DNA of 64,000 nucleotides, taken from assembly GCF_002844195.1 (NCBI RefSeq), contig NZ_PEND01000001.1:682001-746000 (forward strand), given 5' to 3'. A program made the translations under genes and the position numbers. The notes under the pieces are model-generated. The model saw only the letters and a list, made by a program, of their open reading frames with translations, was not told the origin of the DNA and did no database searches. Within the stretch, counting starts at the first letter, position 1; each line of letters opens with the position of its first letter. This document shows, in pieces, positions 16,459 to 24,230 of this stretch. This DNA comes from Halegenticoccus soli. Its GTDB lineage: Archaea > Halobacteriota > Halobacteria > Halobacteriales > Haloferacaceae.

Positions 16459-16584
16459 ATGCAGGCAGTGATCGAAACGTCGTCGCCGACGAGTGCGGAC
16501 GGATTCGCGGCCACGGTCCGGAGTTCGAAGAGCGGCGTCGCCCCCGGTGACGCGCTCGCGGCCGGCACGGCGTGGAGGCGGTGA
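16459..16584 (+). CDS. 41-residue micro-ORF under iron-type operator
   Basis: The frame opens with ATG 9 bases after the DtxR-type palindrome, at leaderless spacing from the TATA element. It encodes MQAVIETSSPTSADG..., a Ser/Ala-rich peptide ending GTAWRR without cysteine or membrane segments. Its TGA overlaps the ATG of the following frame (TGATG), the arrangement of translational coupling. It may be a leader peptide for the second gene or a small iron-stress protein. I recognise no family. Confidence 0.5.
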   Translation: MQAVIETSSPTSADGFAATVRSSKSGVAPGDALAAGTAWRR

Positions 16585-16760
16585 TGCGGGCGCGCGAGTG
16601 GGCGCTGGCGTCTCTGTACCGGGAGCCCGAGGACTACGAGATTCCGGCGCTGCCGGTCTGGACGGAGCGATGCGACGACGAGGGGGGACTCTCGCTTTTC
16701 GCGCGCGGGTCCGACGAGCCGTTCATCTCGGCCGGAAAGCCGGTGAGAGTTCGACGGTAG
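16584..16760 (+). CDS. Small uncharacterised protein, coupled to iron-operator micro-ORF
   Basis: This is a 58-residue protein starting at the ATG that overlaps the upstream stop. The body looks like a real folded protein (EWALASLYREPEDYEIPALPV, two cysteine-poor strands) and the C-terminus DEPFISAGKPVRVRR is of a kind I associate with small haloarchaeal proteins. A GTG at 16572 is an alternative start. With the palindrome at 16434 it should be made under iron limitation if the operator is genuine. The function is unknown. Confidence 0.58.
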   Translation: MRAREWALASLYREPEDYEIPALPVWTERCDDEGGLSLFARGSDEPFISAGKPVRVRR

Positions 16761-16864
16761 CGGGTCGACCGTCCGGCGGAGCTGTCCGTCGGTTTGGTAT
16801 TCATTCTCGCGTGAATCGTCATTCATTACCGTGGGCGTCGATCCACTAACCGGAGGTCACTCGG

Positions 16865-17293
16865 ATGACAGACATGGAACTGGCGAGTCACGAATGGTGG
16901 GAGCGGTACAAGGAGACGGTGAACGACGACCCCGAGATGCGGGTCCGCGGACACGACGAGTTCGACGCCAACTTCTACGTGGAGATCGGCGACGAGCGAT
17001 TCCTGATCCAGATGGACCGGGGGCGAGTTCGGGACGTCGTCCCGAATCCGGGCCTGAACCACCGGTGGGAGTTCGGCGTCGAGGGGTCGCGCGAGGCCTG
17101 GGAGGAGTTCGTCCGGGAGACGCCGCCGCCGTTCAACCACGAGATCATCGCGTCGCACTACCGCAGCGCGGTTCGCGGCGAGGACGGGCACCTCGTGCTG
17201 ACCGGGGACAACAAGCGGATCTTCCAGAACCTGCGGCCGTTCCAGCGTGCGCTGGATCTGATGCGCGTCGCGCACAACGGAGGTGGCAGCTGA
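16865..17293 (+). CDS. SCP2-like sterol/lipid-carrier-fold protein
   Basis: This is a 142-residue protein with the size and strand-helix pattern of the SCP2 sterol-carrier fold (DANFYVEIGDERFLIQMDRG, FGVEGSREAWEEFV, then a C-terminal helix FQRALDLMRVAH). SCP2-like proteins bind hydrophobic ligands or act as accessory domains in lipid metabolism. A good ribosome-binding site (GGAGGTCA) precedes the ATG. The alpha/beta hydrolase gene starts one base after its stop, so both act together, plausibly on a hydrophobic ester or ring-cleavage product. The fold assignment is by pattern, not alignment. Confidence 0.82.
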   Translation: MTDMELASHEWWERYKETVNDDPEMRVRGHDEFDANFYVEIGDERFLIQMDRGRVRDVVPNPGLNHRWEFGVEGSREAWEEFVRETPPPFNHEIIASHYRSAVRGEDGHLVLTGDNKRIFQNLRPFQRALDLMRVAHNGGGS

Positions 17294-17294
17294 G

Positions 17295-18251
17295 ATGAGC
17301 GGCGCGATCGAGGAGATCACGGGGAGGTACGTACACGTGGAGATCGGCGGCGTCGATCACCGCGTGTACTTCGAGGAGAACGGCCCCGAGGACGGCATCC
17401 CGCTTCTCTGTCAGCACACGGCGGGCAACAACTGCCAGGAGTGGCGAAACCTCCTGACCGACGAGGAGATCACGGATCGGTTCCGCGTCATCGCCTACGA
17501 CCTGCCGTTCCACGGCAAGTCCGTCCCGCCGACCACCCAGCGGTGGTGGACGGAGGACTACACGCTCACGGCGGACCGATTCGCCGAGACGATCGTCGGC
17601 ATCGCCGACGCGCTGGAACTCGACGACCCGATCTACATGGGGTCGAGCATGGGCGGCAACGTCGTGCTCGAACTCGCGGACTGGTACCCGGACCGATTCC
17701 GCGCCCTCATCGGCCTGGAGTGCGCCGCCCACAGCCCCGGCTTCTACATCGACTGGCTCGACCACCCGCACGTGAACACGACCGAGGTCAACGCCTACTC
17801 GTGCTGGGGTCTCATGGCCCCGCAGAGCCCCGAGGAGGCGCGCCGGGAGACGATGTACCTGTACGAGCAGGGCGCGACGGGCGTCTTCAAGGGCGACCTG
17901 TACTACTACTCGGTCGACCACGACTACCGGGACAAACTCGACCAGATCGACGCCGAGCGGTGCCCCGTCTACGTCGTCAACGGCGAGTACGACTACCTGA
18001 CGACGCCGGACGACGGCCGCGAGACGGCGAAGGGGATCGGCGACGGGGCGGTCGCCGTCGAGATGGCGAAGATCGGCCACTTCCCGATGAGCGAGAACCC
18101 CGAGCTGTTCAACGCGTACCTGGGGGAGATACTCGACGACATCACCGGGGAACGCGAGGGGGAACTCCCCGACGTCATCGCGCCGGAGGACGTCGGCGTC
18201 GAACTCCACCCCCCGGCGCCCGTTCGGAAGCCCGAAGGCGGGGGCGAGTGA
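17295..18251 (+). CDS. Alpha/beta hydrolase
   Basis: This is a 318-residue alpha/beta hydrolase. The oxyanion region is CQHTAGNNCQEW (near residue 40), the nucleophile elbow GSSMGG has Ser118, an acid residue is likely in NGEYDYLTTPDD, and the histidine is in IGHFPMSENP near the C-terminus. The order and spacing are those of the family that includes haloperoxidase-like and C-C bond hydrolases of aromatic catabolism. The substrate is unknown. The start at 17295 has an SD-like GGAGGTGG and directly follows the SCP2-like gene. About 40 C-terminal residues extend beyond the fold as a Pro-rich tail. Confidence 0.92.
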   Translation: MSGAIEEITGRYVHVEIGGVDHRVYFEENGPEDGIPLLCQHTAGNNCQEWRNLLTDEEITDRFRVIAYDLPFHGKSVPPTTQRWWTEDYTLTADRFAETIVGIADALELDDPIYMGSSMGGNVVLELADWYPDRFRALIGLECAAHSPGFYIDWLDHPHVNTTEVNAYSCWGLMAPQSPEEARRETMYLYEQGATGVFKGDLYYYSVDHDYRDKLDQIDAERCPVYVVNGEYDYLTTPDDGRETAKGIGDGAVAVEMAKIGHFPMSENPELFNAYLGEILDDITGEREGELPDVIAPEDVGVELHPPAPVRKPEGGGE

Positions 18252-18328
18252 CGGATCGGGGAGCGCACGCGCGATTTCATTCTGGATCGAAGCACATCCT
18301 TCACTTTTTATAGTTCGGGATCGGGAAT

Positions 18329-18340
18329 TCTTAAATACGC
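18329..18340 (+). promoter_or_regulatory. TATA box for the 18372 gene
   Basis: CTTAAATAC lies about 37 bases before the ATG at 18372, giving a leader of roughly ten bases. A second AT-rich stretch (TTTTTATAG, about 18305) may be an upstream alternative. Confidence 0.5.
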
Positions 18341-18371
18341 GCGGTTCGTCCGCCGGGACACGGACGTATCA

Positions 18372-18509
18372 ATGACTGAAACGGACAGCCGGCGCGGCGT
18401 CTATCTCTCGAAGCGGACGGGCGGCGGCGAGACGAAGATCTACGAACGCGGGAACGACAACGCCTGGATAACGTCGAACGTCTCCGTTCGACTCGCCTGG
18501 TACACGTGA
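18372..18509 (+). CDS. Small DUF7331-like haloarchaeal protein
   Basis: This is a 45-residue protein (MTETDSRRGVYLSKRTGG...). Its C-terminal half KIYERGNDNAWITSNVSVRL matches the pattern I associate with DUF7331, a family of tiny haloarchaeal proteins (variable head, then Y-[DE]R-x-N-x-x-A-W-[IV]-x-S-[DN]-V). The family identification is from memory. A TATA element precedes it. It converges on the membrane-protein gene at 18592. The function is unknown. Confidence 0.72.
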   Translation: MTETDSRRGVYLSKRTGGGETKIYERGNDNAWITSNVSVRLAWYT

Positions 18510-18591
18510 CCGCGAGCGGTCGATTTCGCTCTTCTCCGGACGGTCGCTTCGGCGAAAGGCGGGCGGTTCGCGGAGCCGTCGCCGCGCGCCG

Positions 18592-19071
18592 CTACGACCG
18601 GGAGTCGCCGTCCGCCGCCTGACCCGTCCGGCCCGCGGTCGACCGTCGCGCGACCGAAGCGCCCGCGTACCACGCCGCACAGACCAGCGCGGCGAGTGCG
18701 AACCCCAGTAGCGCCCACCGGTGGTATCGGAGGGCGTCGACGGTCGACAGCGAGAACACGATCGCCTCCGAGACCCGCGTCAGCCAGAACACCGTGATCC
18801 CCACCATCGCGAGCGAGAGCGCGAGGAGGGCTCCGCCGACGATCGCCGGCCAGATCCGGAACAGCGGTCCGAGCGCGCCGACGAGCGCGAAGAACGCGGC
18901 GAGCACGCCGACGGCGACGGGGCCGACCGCTGGACGCGCGTAGTACACCCACACGCCCGTTCCGGGCAGGGAGAACGGCGCGGCGACCAGGGCGATCACG
19001 GCGAGCGCGGCGACGACGCCGCCGATCAACGAGCCGGGCCACCGCCGTCCGGCGGGGTCGCCCCGGCTCAT
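18592..19071 (-). CDS. Four-helix membrane protein coupled to Rieske gene
   Basis: This is a 159-residue integral membrane protein with four predicted helices (SLIGGVVAALAVIALVAAPFSL; AVGPVAVGVLAAFFALVGALG; WPAIVGGALLALSLAMVGITVF; WALLGFALAALVCAAWYAG). Its ATG overlaps the stop of the Rieske gene (ATGA), so translation is coupled and the two products probably work together at the membrane. No haem-ligating histidine pairs are evident, so it is not cytochrome b. I recognise it only as a haloarchaeal protein of unknown function. Confidence 0.85.
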   Translation of the reverse strand: MSRGDPAGRRWPGSLIGGVVAALAVIALVAAPFSLPGTGVWVYYARPAVGPVAVGVLAAFFALVGALGPLFRIWPAIVGGALLALSLAMVGITVFWLTRVSEAIVFSLSTVDALRYHRWALLGFALAALVCAAWYAGASVARRSTAGRTGQAADGDSRS

Positions 19072-19922
19072 TCGCCGTCCTCCTCCGGCCGCGGGAACGC
19101 GACGAACGACTGCCTGATGATCGTGAACGGGTTGTAAACGGACTGGTGGCACGGGCAGTAGATCTCGTTTTCGGCGTCGAACCGCGCGCTCGCGGGGTCG
19201 ATCTTGTACCCCGGAACGCAGCAGAAGTGCGTGCACTTGTTGAGGATCGCGACGAACCCTTCCCGCGTGCTGGCTCGGAGCCACGCGTCGTCCCGCGCGG
19301 CCTGTCCGATCCGATCACTCCGGATGAGTAGGACGGGGATCGTGCTCGCCGCGTCGGCGCCCTCGGAGCGCCACGTGACCGACGCGGGCTTTCCGACGCC
19401 CGGCTGGCCGATCTCGTTCCCCCACGTCCGGTAGTCGGCGAAGTCGTCGACGTTCACGGGGTCGCCCGGCGACACCTCCTGGTTCTGCCAGTCGTACTGC
19501 GACGACTCGGCGTACCGGAAGTGGTTGTCCCGGTCCGCCGTCGGCTCCAACCCGGGAAAGGTTTCGACGCCGCAGTACTGGAACCACTCGCTGCTGTAGG
19601 TGATGTCGCCCAACCGCATCTGAGCGACCGCGACCGTCTCCCCCTGCCGGGTCACCTCCCGGACAGGGGGCCAGACGCCCAGAACGTTCCCCTCGTCGTC
19701 GATCTCGATCGGGATCTGCGGCATCGGCCGCGGGGCGGGGCCGCCGACCACGTTGACCCCGTAGTACTCGATGAGCCCGCCGCCCTCTCCGGTCGGACTC
19801 GTCGTCAGGTTGATGCCGGCCGCCCCCGCCGCGGCGAACGCCGAGAGGGCGGCTCCGCCGACGACGCCCTTCACGAAGCGCCGCCTGCTCGTCGGTTCCG
19901 GATACTTGTCCTCGGTAGACAC
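19068..19922 (-). CDS. Rieske [2Fe-2S] protein, Tat-type N-terminus
   Basis: This is a 284-residue Rieske protein. The cluster motifs are CTHFC (first Cys/His pair) and CPCHQS (second), with a further disulphide-type cysteine in FCCVPG. The N-terminus SRRRFVKGVVGGAALSAFAAAG is a twin-arginine signal or anchor helix, placing the cluster outside the membrane. Haloarchaeal relatives belong to quinol-oxidising or nitrate/halocyanin electron-transfer complexes. No cytochrome b gene is adjacent; only the small membrane protein follows. The GTG at 19922 gives MSTEDKYPEP, matching family starts, and another GTG at 19934 is possible. Confidence 0.94.
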   Translation of the reverse strand: MSTEDKYPEPTSRRRFVKGVVGGAALSAFAAAGAAGINLTTSPTGEGGGLIEYYGVNVVGGPAPRPMPQIPIEIDDEGNVLGVWPPVREVTRQGETVAVAQMRLGDITYSSEWFQYCGVETFPGLEPTADRDNHFRYAESSQYDWQNQEVSPGDPVNVDDFADYRTWGNEIGQPGVGKPASVTWRSEGADAASTIPVLLIRSDRIGQAARDDAWLRASTREGFVAILNKCTHFCCVPGYKIDPASARFDAENEIYCPCHQSVYNPFTIIRQSFVAFPRPEEDGE

Positions 19923-20190
19923 GGATTCCCACACCCTTTGCGGGAAGTACGCCCCCTACGGGAATCACTGTTCGTGAATCGTGCAACGCCCGACGGTGCC
20001 GACCGAACGACTGTCACCGGGCGCGGCGACTCCCGACATCGGCGGCAGAAGGCGTAGAGGAGTCGGTTCGATCGCGCGGGACGGTCAAGCGGGCCGTAGG
20101 TCCTCACCCGCACCCCGGAAGTGCGGCCCACAGCCCCGTCCCGGCGACGGTCGGCGCGGTCGGTGGGATCGACGCGATCGGTCGTCCGTT

Positions 20191-20307
20191 TCAGGCGTGC
20201 AGTGCGGTTCGCCGTTCGATTATCTCGCCCGCGTAGCCCGGCAGGATCACCCCGCGGTCGAGGTAGAGTTGCCAGGCGACGTCGGCCTCGTCGGTGTCGT
20301 GTTCCAT
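20191..20307 (-). CDS. Possible 38-residue small protein
   Basis: This minus-strand frame encodes MEHDTDEADVAWQLYLDRGV followed by ILPGYAGEIIERRTALHA. The acidic, helix-forming composition is that of a haloarchaeal protein rather than an antisense frame. The frame stays open upstream without another start codon, so it may be the end of a degraded longer gene. No promoter or family is evident. Confidence 0.35.
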   Translation of the reverse strand: MEHDTDEADVAWQLYLDRGVILPGYAGEIIERRTALHA

Positions 20308-20400
20308 CTCGTTTTCACCCCGGCGGCGGGTTCGCGTATGCGCCTGGTTACCAAAAGTCCTGTGTATGTCTGGACGACTGATACGTCCGCGGTCGGGCGT

Positions 20401-20724
20401 TCAGTACAGCGTTCCGCCGAGGGGGACGTCCTCGTCCGGGACGACGAGCACGGGGTTCCCGTCGTCGCCCGGCACGCCGACGGTCAGCGCCTCCGACTCG
20501 AACCCGGCGATCCGCACGGATCCGAGGTTCGTCGCGCAGAGCACCCGCCTGCCGACGAGCTCCTCCGGTTCGTAGTGGTAGCCGAGCTGCGCGGCCGATC
20601 GGACCTCGGCGTCGCCGAGATCGATCCAGAGCTTCGTCATCTCGGGCTTGTTCGCCTCCTCGAAGCACTCGGCCCGACGAACTTCGCCGACCCGGATCGT
20701 CACGTCGAACGGGCTTTCGGTCAT
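20401..20724 (-). CDS. CsaA-like tRNA-binding-domain protein
   Basis: This is a 107-residue stand-alone OB-fold tRNA-binding domain of the CsaA / methionyl-tRNA-synthetase C-terminal type. Typical elements are FDVTIRVGEVRRAECFEEANKPEMTKL, then LGYHYEPEELVGRRVLCATNLGSVRIAGFESEAL. Members bind tRNA or act as export chaperones in bacteria; the archaeal role is undefined. The ATG at 20724 starts the domain directly, so the in-frame ATG at 20766 is less likely. Confidence 0.93.
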   Translation of the reverse strand: MTESPFDVTIRVGEVRRAECFEEANKPEMTKLWIDLGDAEVRSAAQLGYHYEPEELVGRRVLCATNLGSVRIAGFESEALTVGVPGDDGNPVLVVPDEDVPLGGTLY

Positions 20725-21132
20725 GCGGCAGCCCTCGGCCGGAGGCGAGATAAATTGGCGGGTCACGCGCGGCCGCGACGAGCGCCCGGCGGAAGCGCTC
20801 GCCGGCGACCGCGATCGCGGAGGGGGTCGCCGGCGCCGTCTACGGCGCGACTGCCGGCTCCGTGTCGGATCCGGATACAGTCTATTTTCCCTGTCACTAC
20901 CGTTCGCGGAACGCTACGTAGGGGGATCATATCCGCATCGATAACGACGCCTTCAGGACCGTTTTCTCCGTTCAGACGGTTCGCCGACGCCGAAACCGAC
21001 GGCGTTCGAAGCCCGAAAACGCGAGCGACGGGCGGCCACCTCCCGACGGGCGTCGAAAACGGCGTGAAACGGAGGCGAACGGTGGACAACGGTCGTGATG
21101 GCTCTTATTACTGTAGTCGTGACATAGGAGCG
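20725..21132. other. Intergenic region without a supported gene
   Basis: The 408 bases separate divergent genes. A TATA-like CTTATTACTG about 25-30 bases before the ATG at 21133 probably serves the DUF7344 gene. Otherwise I see only arginine-rich open frames with no protein-like features. Confidence 0.5.
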
Positions 21133-21492
21133 ATGGTAACGCAGAAACAACGACCGCGAAACGGGAGTCGGGTCGACAGCGTGGTCGACGCGCTCGCGCA
21201 CCCGCGGCGGCGGAACGTCCTCGAGGCGCTTTCCGACCTGTCGGCCGACCCGGTCGACTTCGACACCCTCGTCGACCGGGTGTCGCGGCTGGAGACGGGC
21301 GAGGGACGGACGGACCCCGACCGGAGACAGATCGCGACGTCCCTCCACCACATTCACCTGCCGAAGCTGGCCGACATCGGCGTGATCGTCTACGACTCGC
21401 GGCGGCGGCGCGTCTCCCACCAGCGGACGCGGGTCGCGGACGTGCTCGCCGTCGCGAGCCGGGCGGTTACCGTCGAGCGGGGGGCGATATGA
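21133..21492 (+). CDS. DUF7344 winged-helix protein
   Basis: This is a 119-residue single-domain member of the DUF7344 group, haloarchaeal winged-helix putative regulators. The signature parts are LAHPRRRNVLEALSDL, a helix with LVDRVSRLE, and HHIHLPKLADIGVIVYDSRRRRV, which forms recognition helix and wing. It is paralogous to each half of the double protein at 9996. The downstream zinc-ribbon gene overlaps its stop (ATGA), so the pair is co-translated. Confidence 0.9.
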   Translation: MVTQKQRPRNGSRVDSVVDALAHPRRRNVLEALSDLSADPVDFDTLVDRVSRLETGEGRTDPDRRQIATSLHHIHLPKLADIGVIVYDSRRRRVSHQRTRVADVLAVASRAVTVERGAI

Positions 21493-21740
21493 CGTCCGGG
21501 CGGGCGCGGGTCGGGCGCGCGGCGGCCCGGATCCGCGGCTACCTCCGGGCGCCACGGTTCCGCCTCGGGGGAGGTTCGAGGAGCGCCTCCTCCGACGACG
21601 CGTCGAGCGACCTCGGGTGGTTCTGTCGCGTCTGCGGGTCTGTCTTCGAGGGGCGGCCGCCCGCCTGCGCCGAGTGCGGCAGCCGTCAGATCGAGGGCGA
21701 CGCCGACGTGGCGGCCGATCCGGCCGTCGCGGCGCAGTGA
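21489..21740 (+). CDS. Small zinc-ribbon protein coupled to DUF7344 gene
   Basis: This is an 83-residue protein with a basic N-terminal half and a C-terminal zinc ribbon (FCRVCGSVFEG, then PACAECGSRQIEG), i.e. two CxxC knuckles 13 residues apart. The start codon overlaps the DUF7344 stop by four bases, implying coupled translation and a possible shared complex. The function is unknown; rubredoxin-like or nucleic-acid-binding roles are both conceivable. Confidence 0.82.
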   Translation: MTSGRARVGRAAARIRGYLRAPRFRLGGGSRSASSDDASSDLGWFCRVCGSVFEGRPPACAECGSRQIEGDADVAADPAVAAQ

Positions 21741-21907
21741 TCGAAACGGGGAGGCATTCCGGCCCGGGTACGCGGGGGCGGCTCCCCCCTCTCGGCGACC
21801 GCGAGTGCCGGTCGTGCGGCGCAGGCCGTCGGTCCTCCGTCGGGCAGCGTCGCCGTCAGCCGATTGTCTGACGGGTATTCTTAATGTTTCGGCCAGAAGG
21901 ACGGGAT

Positions 21908-22420
21908 ATGCCTTCGAGAGGCCGTCCACGGAGAAGGACCTCGCTGTCGCGGCGGAACAGAGGGACGCTCGACTCGCTCGCGGGCCGGCTCAGGTCAGCG
22001 CTTCGATCAGGCGGTCGATCCGGCCGGTCCGCTAACCGGTCGCGGAAGCGATCGCAGCAGCGTCGGGGATCGAATCGGTCGCGGCGTCGTTCGACCGACC
22101 GGACGCAGCGACACTCCTCGAACGGGTCGGGGCGGTCGCAGCGGCGCAAAGAGCCGGGCGCGATCGACGTGTTGAATCCGTTCCTCTTCGTCACCGGCTG
22201 CTGGCTGCTCGGGAACGGGCTTTTCATCTCGCTCGCCTCCGCGGATTTTCTGTTCGTCGCGCTGTTCAACGTGCTGCTCGTCGCAGCTCCGGCGATCCTC
22301 GTGAGCCGACTCGCGGGAGGCGCCGCCGAGGCGGGGCGCATGGACGCGCTGGTGGCCGAACTCAGAGAGCTCGCGGCGCGGGGCGGGCGATCCTCCCGGG
22401 GCGGCATGGATCGCCTCTGA
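21908..22420 (+). CDS. Arg/Ser-rich membrane protein
   Basis: This is a 170-residue protein. The first 90 residues are almost entirely Arg, Ser and Gly, unusual in an acidic haloarchaeal proteome. The next 55 are two hydrophobic helices (AIDVLNPFLFVTGCWLLGNGLF and FLFVALFNVLLVAAPAILVS), ending with an amphipathic helix MDALVAELRELAARGG. The membrane part is convincing. The basic head suggests contact with nucleic acid or acidic surface polymers, but may be low-complexity drift. The start at 21908 is chosen over 21884 because it begins the basic region. Confidence 0.72.
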   Translation: MPSRGRPRRRTSLSRRNRGTLDSLAGRLRSALRSGGRSGRSANRSRKRSQQRRGSNRSRRRSTDRTQRHSSNGSGRSQRRKEPGAIDVLNPFLFVTGCWLLGNGLFISLASADFLFVALFNVLLVAAPAILVSRLAGGAAEAGRMDALVAELRELAARGGRSSRGGMDRL

Positions 22421-22614
22421 GCGCGGCGGGCGGTCTCTCGCCCGGAGACGGGGCGTTTTCACCGGAAATATAGTGTCCGATATATAGTGCTACCGAATTT
22501 CTACTCGCGGTACGGTCCGGAGAGGGGACTCGCCTTCGCCGCTCGATCGGGCGTCGTCCGATCGAACGCGTCCGCGACGCGCTTGCGACCACGGATCGGA
22601 GAACGCGGACCGCG
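22421..22614. other. Intergenic stretch with a direct ATATAGTG repeat
   Basis: This short gap between convergent genes holds the AT-rich double motif ATATAGTG-N4-ATATATAGTG (about 22466-22486). No gene is seen. The motif could be a promoter for an unrecognised transcript or simply a local AT patch. Confidence 0.35.
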
Positions 22615-23835
22615 TCAGAAGCCCTCGCGGAGGTACGCCGATTCGCGGGGGAACAGTTCGTCGAGCGATTCGGCCGCCGCCGCGTCGTCGACGGTCAGCT
22701 CGTCGTACCGCTTCAGCGAGTCGACCGACTGCGAGCCGACGGCGAGCTGCGAGAGCGCGCCGACGCCGGTCCGAACGTCCGGCTCCGCGTCGCTCGGCAG
22801 GCACGCGCCCGCTCCGCCCTCGACGTCGAGCTCGAAGACCCCGTCGTTCCAGGGACAGCGGGCATCGTCGACGGCGATCGTCACCCTGCCGGCGGTCCCG
22901 GCGGGATACGACAGCGCCGAGAGCGCGGCCTCGACGTCGACGATCCGAACCATCGGTCCCGGTTCGACCTCGACGGAGGCGGCGCGGGGGTCCGAAAGCG
23001 TCTCCAGGAGCGTCGTCTCCGTCGGGCCGCGGATGCGGACGCGATCGACCTGCGAGTCGTGGTCGCGGCAGAACCGGAGGAGCTGCCGCCGCGCCGCGTA
23101 GTCCGTCGCTGCGAGCTCTCGGACCTCCATCACCTTCTCGTCGTCCTCCTCGTCGACCGTGTAGGAGACGTACCCGCGGAGGTCGCCGCCGTCGTCCTCC
23201 CAGCCGTACACGTAGGGATCCTTCCGCCACCCCGAAAAGACGCGGTGTCGCCACCATCCCTCGGTTCGCCGGATCGCGAGCGCCTCGGTCACCCACTCGC
23301 GGTGGACGGCGTCGAGGGCCGAACTGTCGTCCGGATCGAGCGGTCGGAAGCGCCCCCGCGGTTCGCCGACGACGTCGCTCAGCTCCCCCGGCGGGACGGT
23401 CGTCGCACAGCGATCGTTCGACATCGCGTAGCCGAACCGGCGGTAGAACTCGTACTCGAATGGCCAGAGCGCGGAGAAGTACGTCCCCTCCTCGCGGAAC
23501 TCGCGCAGTAGATCGTCGAGCAGCCGCGCGACGTGGCCCCGCCGGCGCGTCTCGGGCGGCGAAGCGACCGCCGAGACTCCGCCCATCGGGTGCCAGCCCC
23601 CGCGGACGCGGGCGGTGAACGCGTAGTAGCCGCAGACCGCGAGCAGGTCGTCCGCGTCGAGCGCCGCGTCCGGCGTCTCCGGCGCGACGTCGTACAGACC
23701 GCGGCGGCTGTAGATCTCGGGACGCTCGATCTCCTCGTCCTCGTCCGGGTCGGGACCGCGCTCCGGACTGAACGCGTATCGGACCGTCCGCCTGAAAGCC
23801 GTCCGGTGTTCGTCGGGGAGTGGACGGGTGTCCAT
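22615..23835 (-). CDS. Eis-like GNAT N-acetyltransferase
   Basis: This is a 406-residue protein with the three-domain Eis layout: an N-terminal GNAT domain containing GGVSAVASPPETRRRGHVARLL (acetyl-CoA loop R-R-x-G), a second GNAT-like domain, and a C-terminal SCP2-like domain (about 300-406). The tail DELFPRESAYLREGF resembles the usual C-terminal carboxylate end. Eis enzymes acetylate lysines or aminoglycosides in bacteria; the haloarchaeal substrate is unknown. The start at 23835 follows family length. Confidence 0.92.
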   Translation of the reverse strand: MDTRPLPDEHRTAFRRTVRYAFSPERGPDPDEDEEIERPEIYSRRGLYDVAPETPDAALDADDLLAVCGYYAFTARVRGGWHPMGGVSAVASPPETRRRGHVARLLDDLLREFREEGTYFSALWPFEYEFYRRFGYAMSNDRCATTVPPGELSDVVGEPRGRFRPLDPDDSSALDAVHREWVTEALAIRRTEGWWRHRVFSGWRKDPYVYGWEDDGGDLRGYVSYTVDEEDDEKVMEVRELAATDYAARRQLLRFCRDHDSQVDRVRIRGPTETTLLETLSDPRAASVEVEPGPMVRIVDVEAALSALSYPAGTAGRVTIAVDDARCPWNDGVFELDVEGGAGACLPSDAEPDVRTGVGALSQLAVGSQSVDSLKRYDELTVDDAAAAESLDELFPRESAYLREGF

Positions 23836-23956
23836 GGTCGGCCCAGGGCGAGAGAGCATATATGGTTCGTGGAGGTGTGATCGTCGTCACCACGGACCGC
23901 GGCGGATCGGCCGTCGAATCGAGCCATTGACGGCCCTGGAACGCGATTTCCGCGAC

Positions 23957-24187
23957 ATGGGCGAAAACCACAGCGGACGCCGACTGGGCCGGGGAAGCCT
24001 GCTCCTCGCGGCGGTTCTGGTCGTCGGCGTCGTCGGATCGGGGCTGGCGAAGTGGGCCCTGGACGCGGCGGGCTACGACACCCTCGGCAGCGTCGTGTTC
24101 GTCATGGGATACACCGCGATGATCCTGACCGTCTGGTTCGGCTGGATCCGACCCCTCGACATCACCGGGCCGTCGTCCGAACGGTAG
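23957..24187 (+). CDS. Small two-helix membrane protein
   Basis: This is a 76-residue protein with two transmembrane helices (SLLLAAVLVVGVVGSGLAKWAL and SVVFVMGYTAMILTVWFGWI) joined by a short polar loop, with a polar head and tail. It is compatible with a small haloarchaeal membrane protein of unknown function. It precedes another small membrane-protein gene on the same strand by 43 bases and may share a transcript with it. Confidence 0.75.
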   Translation: MGENHSGRRLGRGSLLLAAVLVVGVVGSGLAKWALDAAGYDTLGSVVFVMGYTAMILTVWFGWIRPLDITGPSSER

Positions 24188-24230
24188 AACGGAACTTTAA
24201 AGCAGGTTTCCGGGCGAGATAGGCGTAAGA

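Noticed and set aside
16143-16826. 227-codon minus-strand frame across the iron-operator region
   Set aside because: It is antisense to the better-supported micro-ORFs and is basic and irregular. The promoter evidence points to the plus strand here.
19871-20190. Minus-strand frame upstream of the Rieske gene
   Set aside because: Arg/Ser-rich, no promoter, overlaps the likely promoter region of the Rieske gene. No protein-like features.
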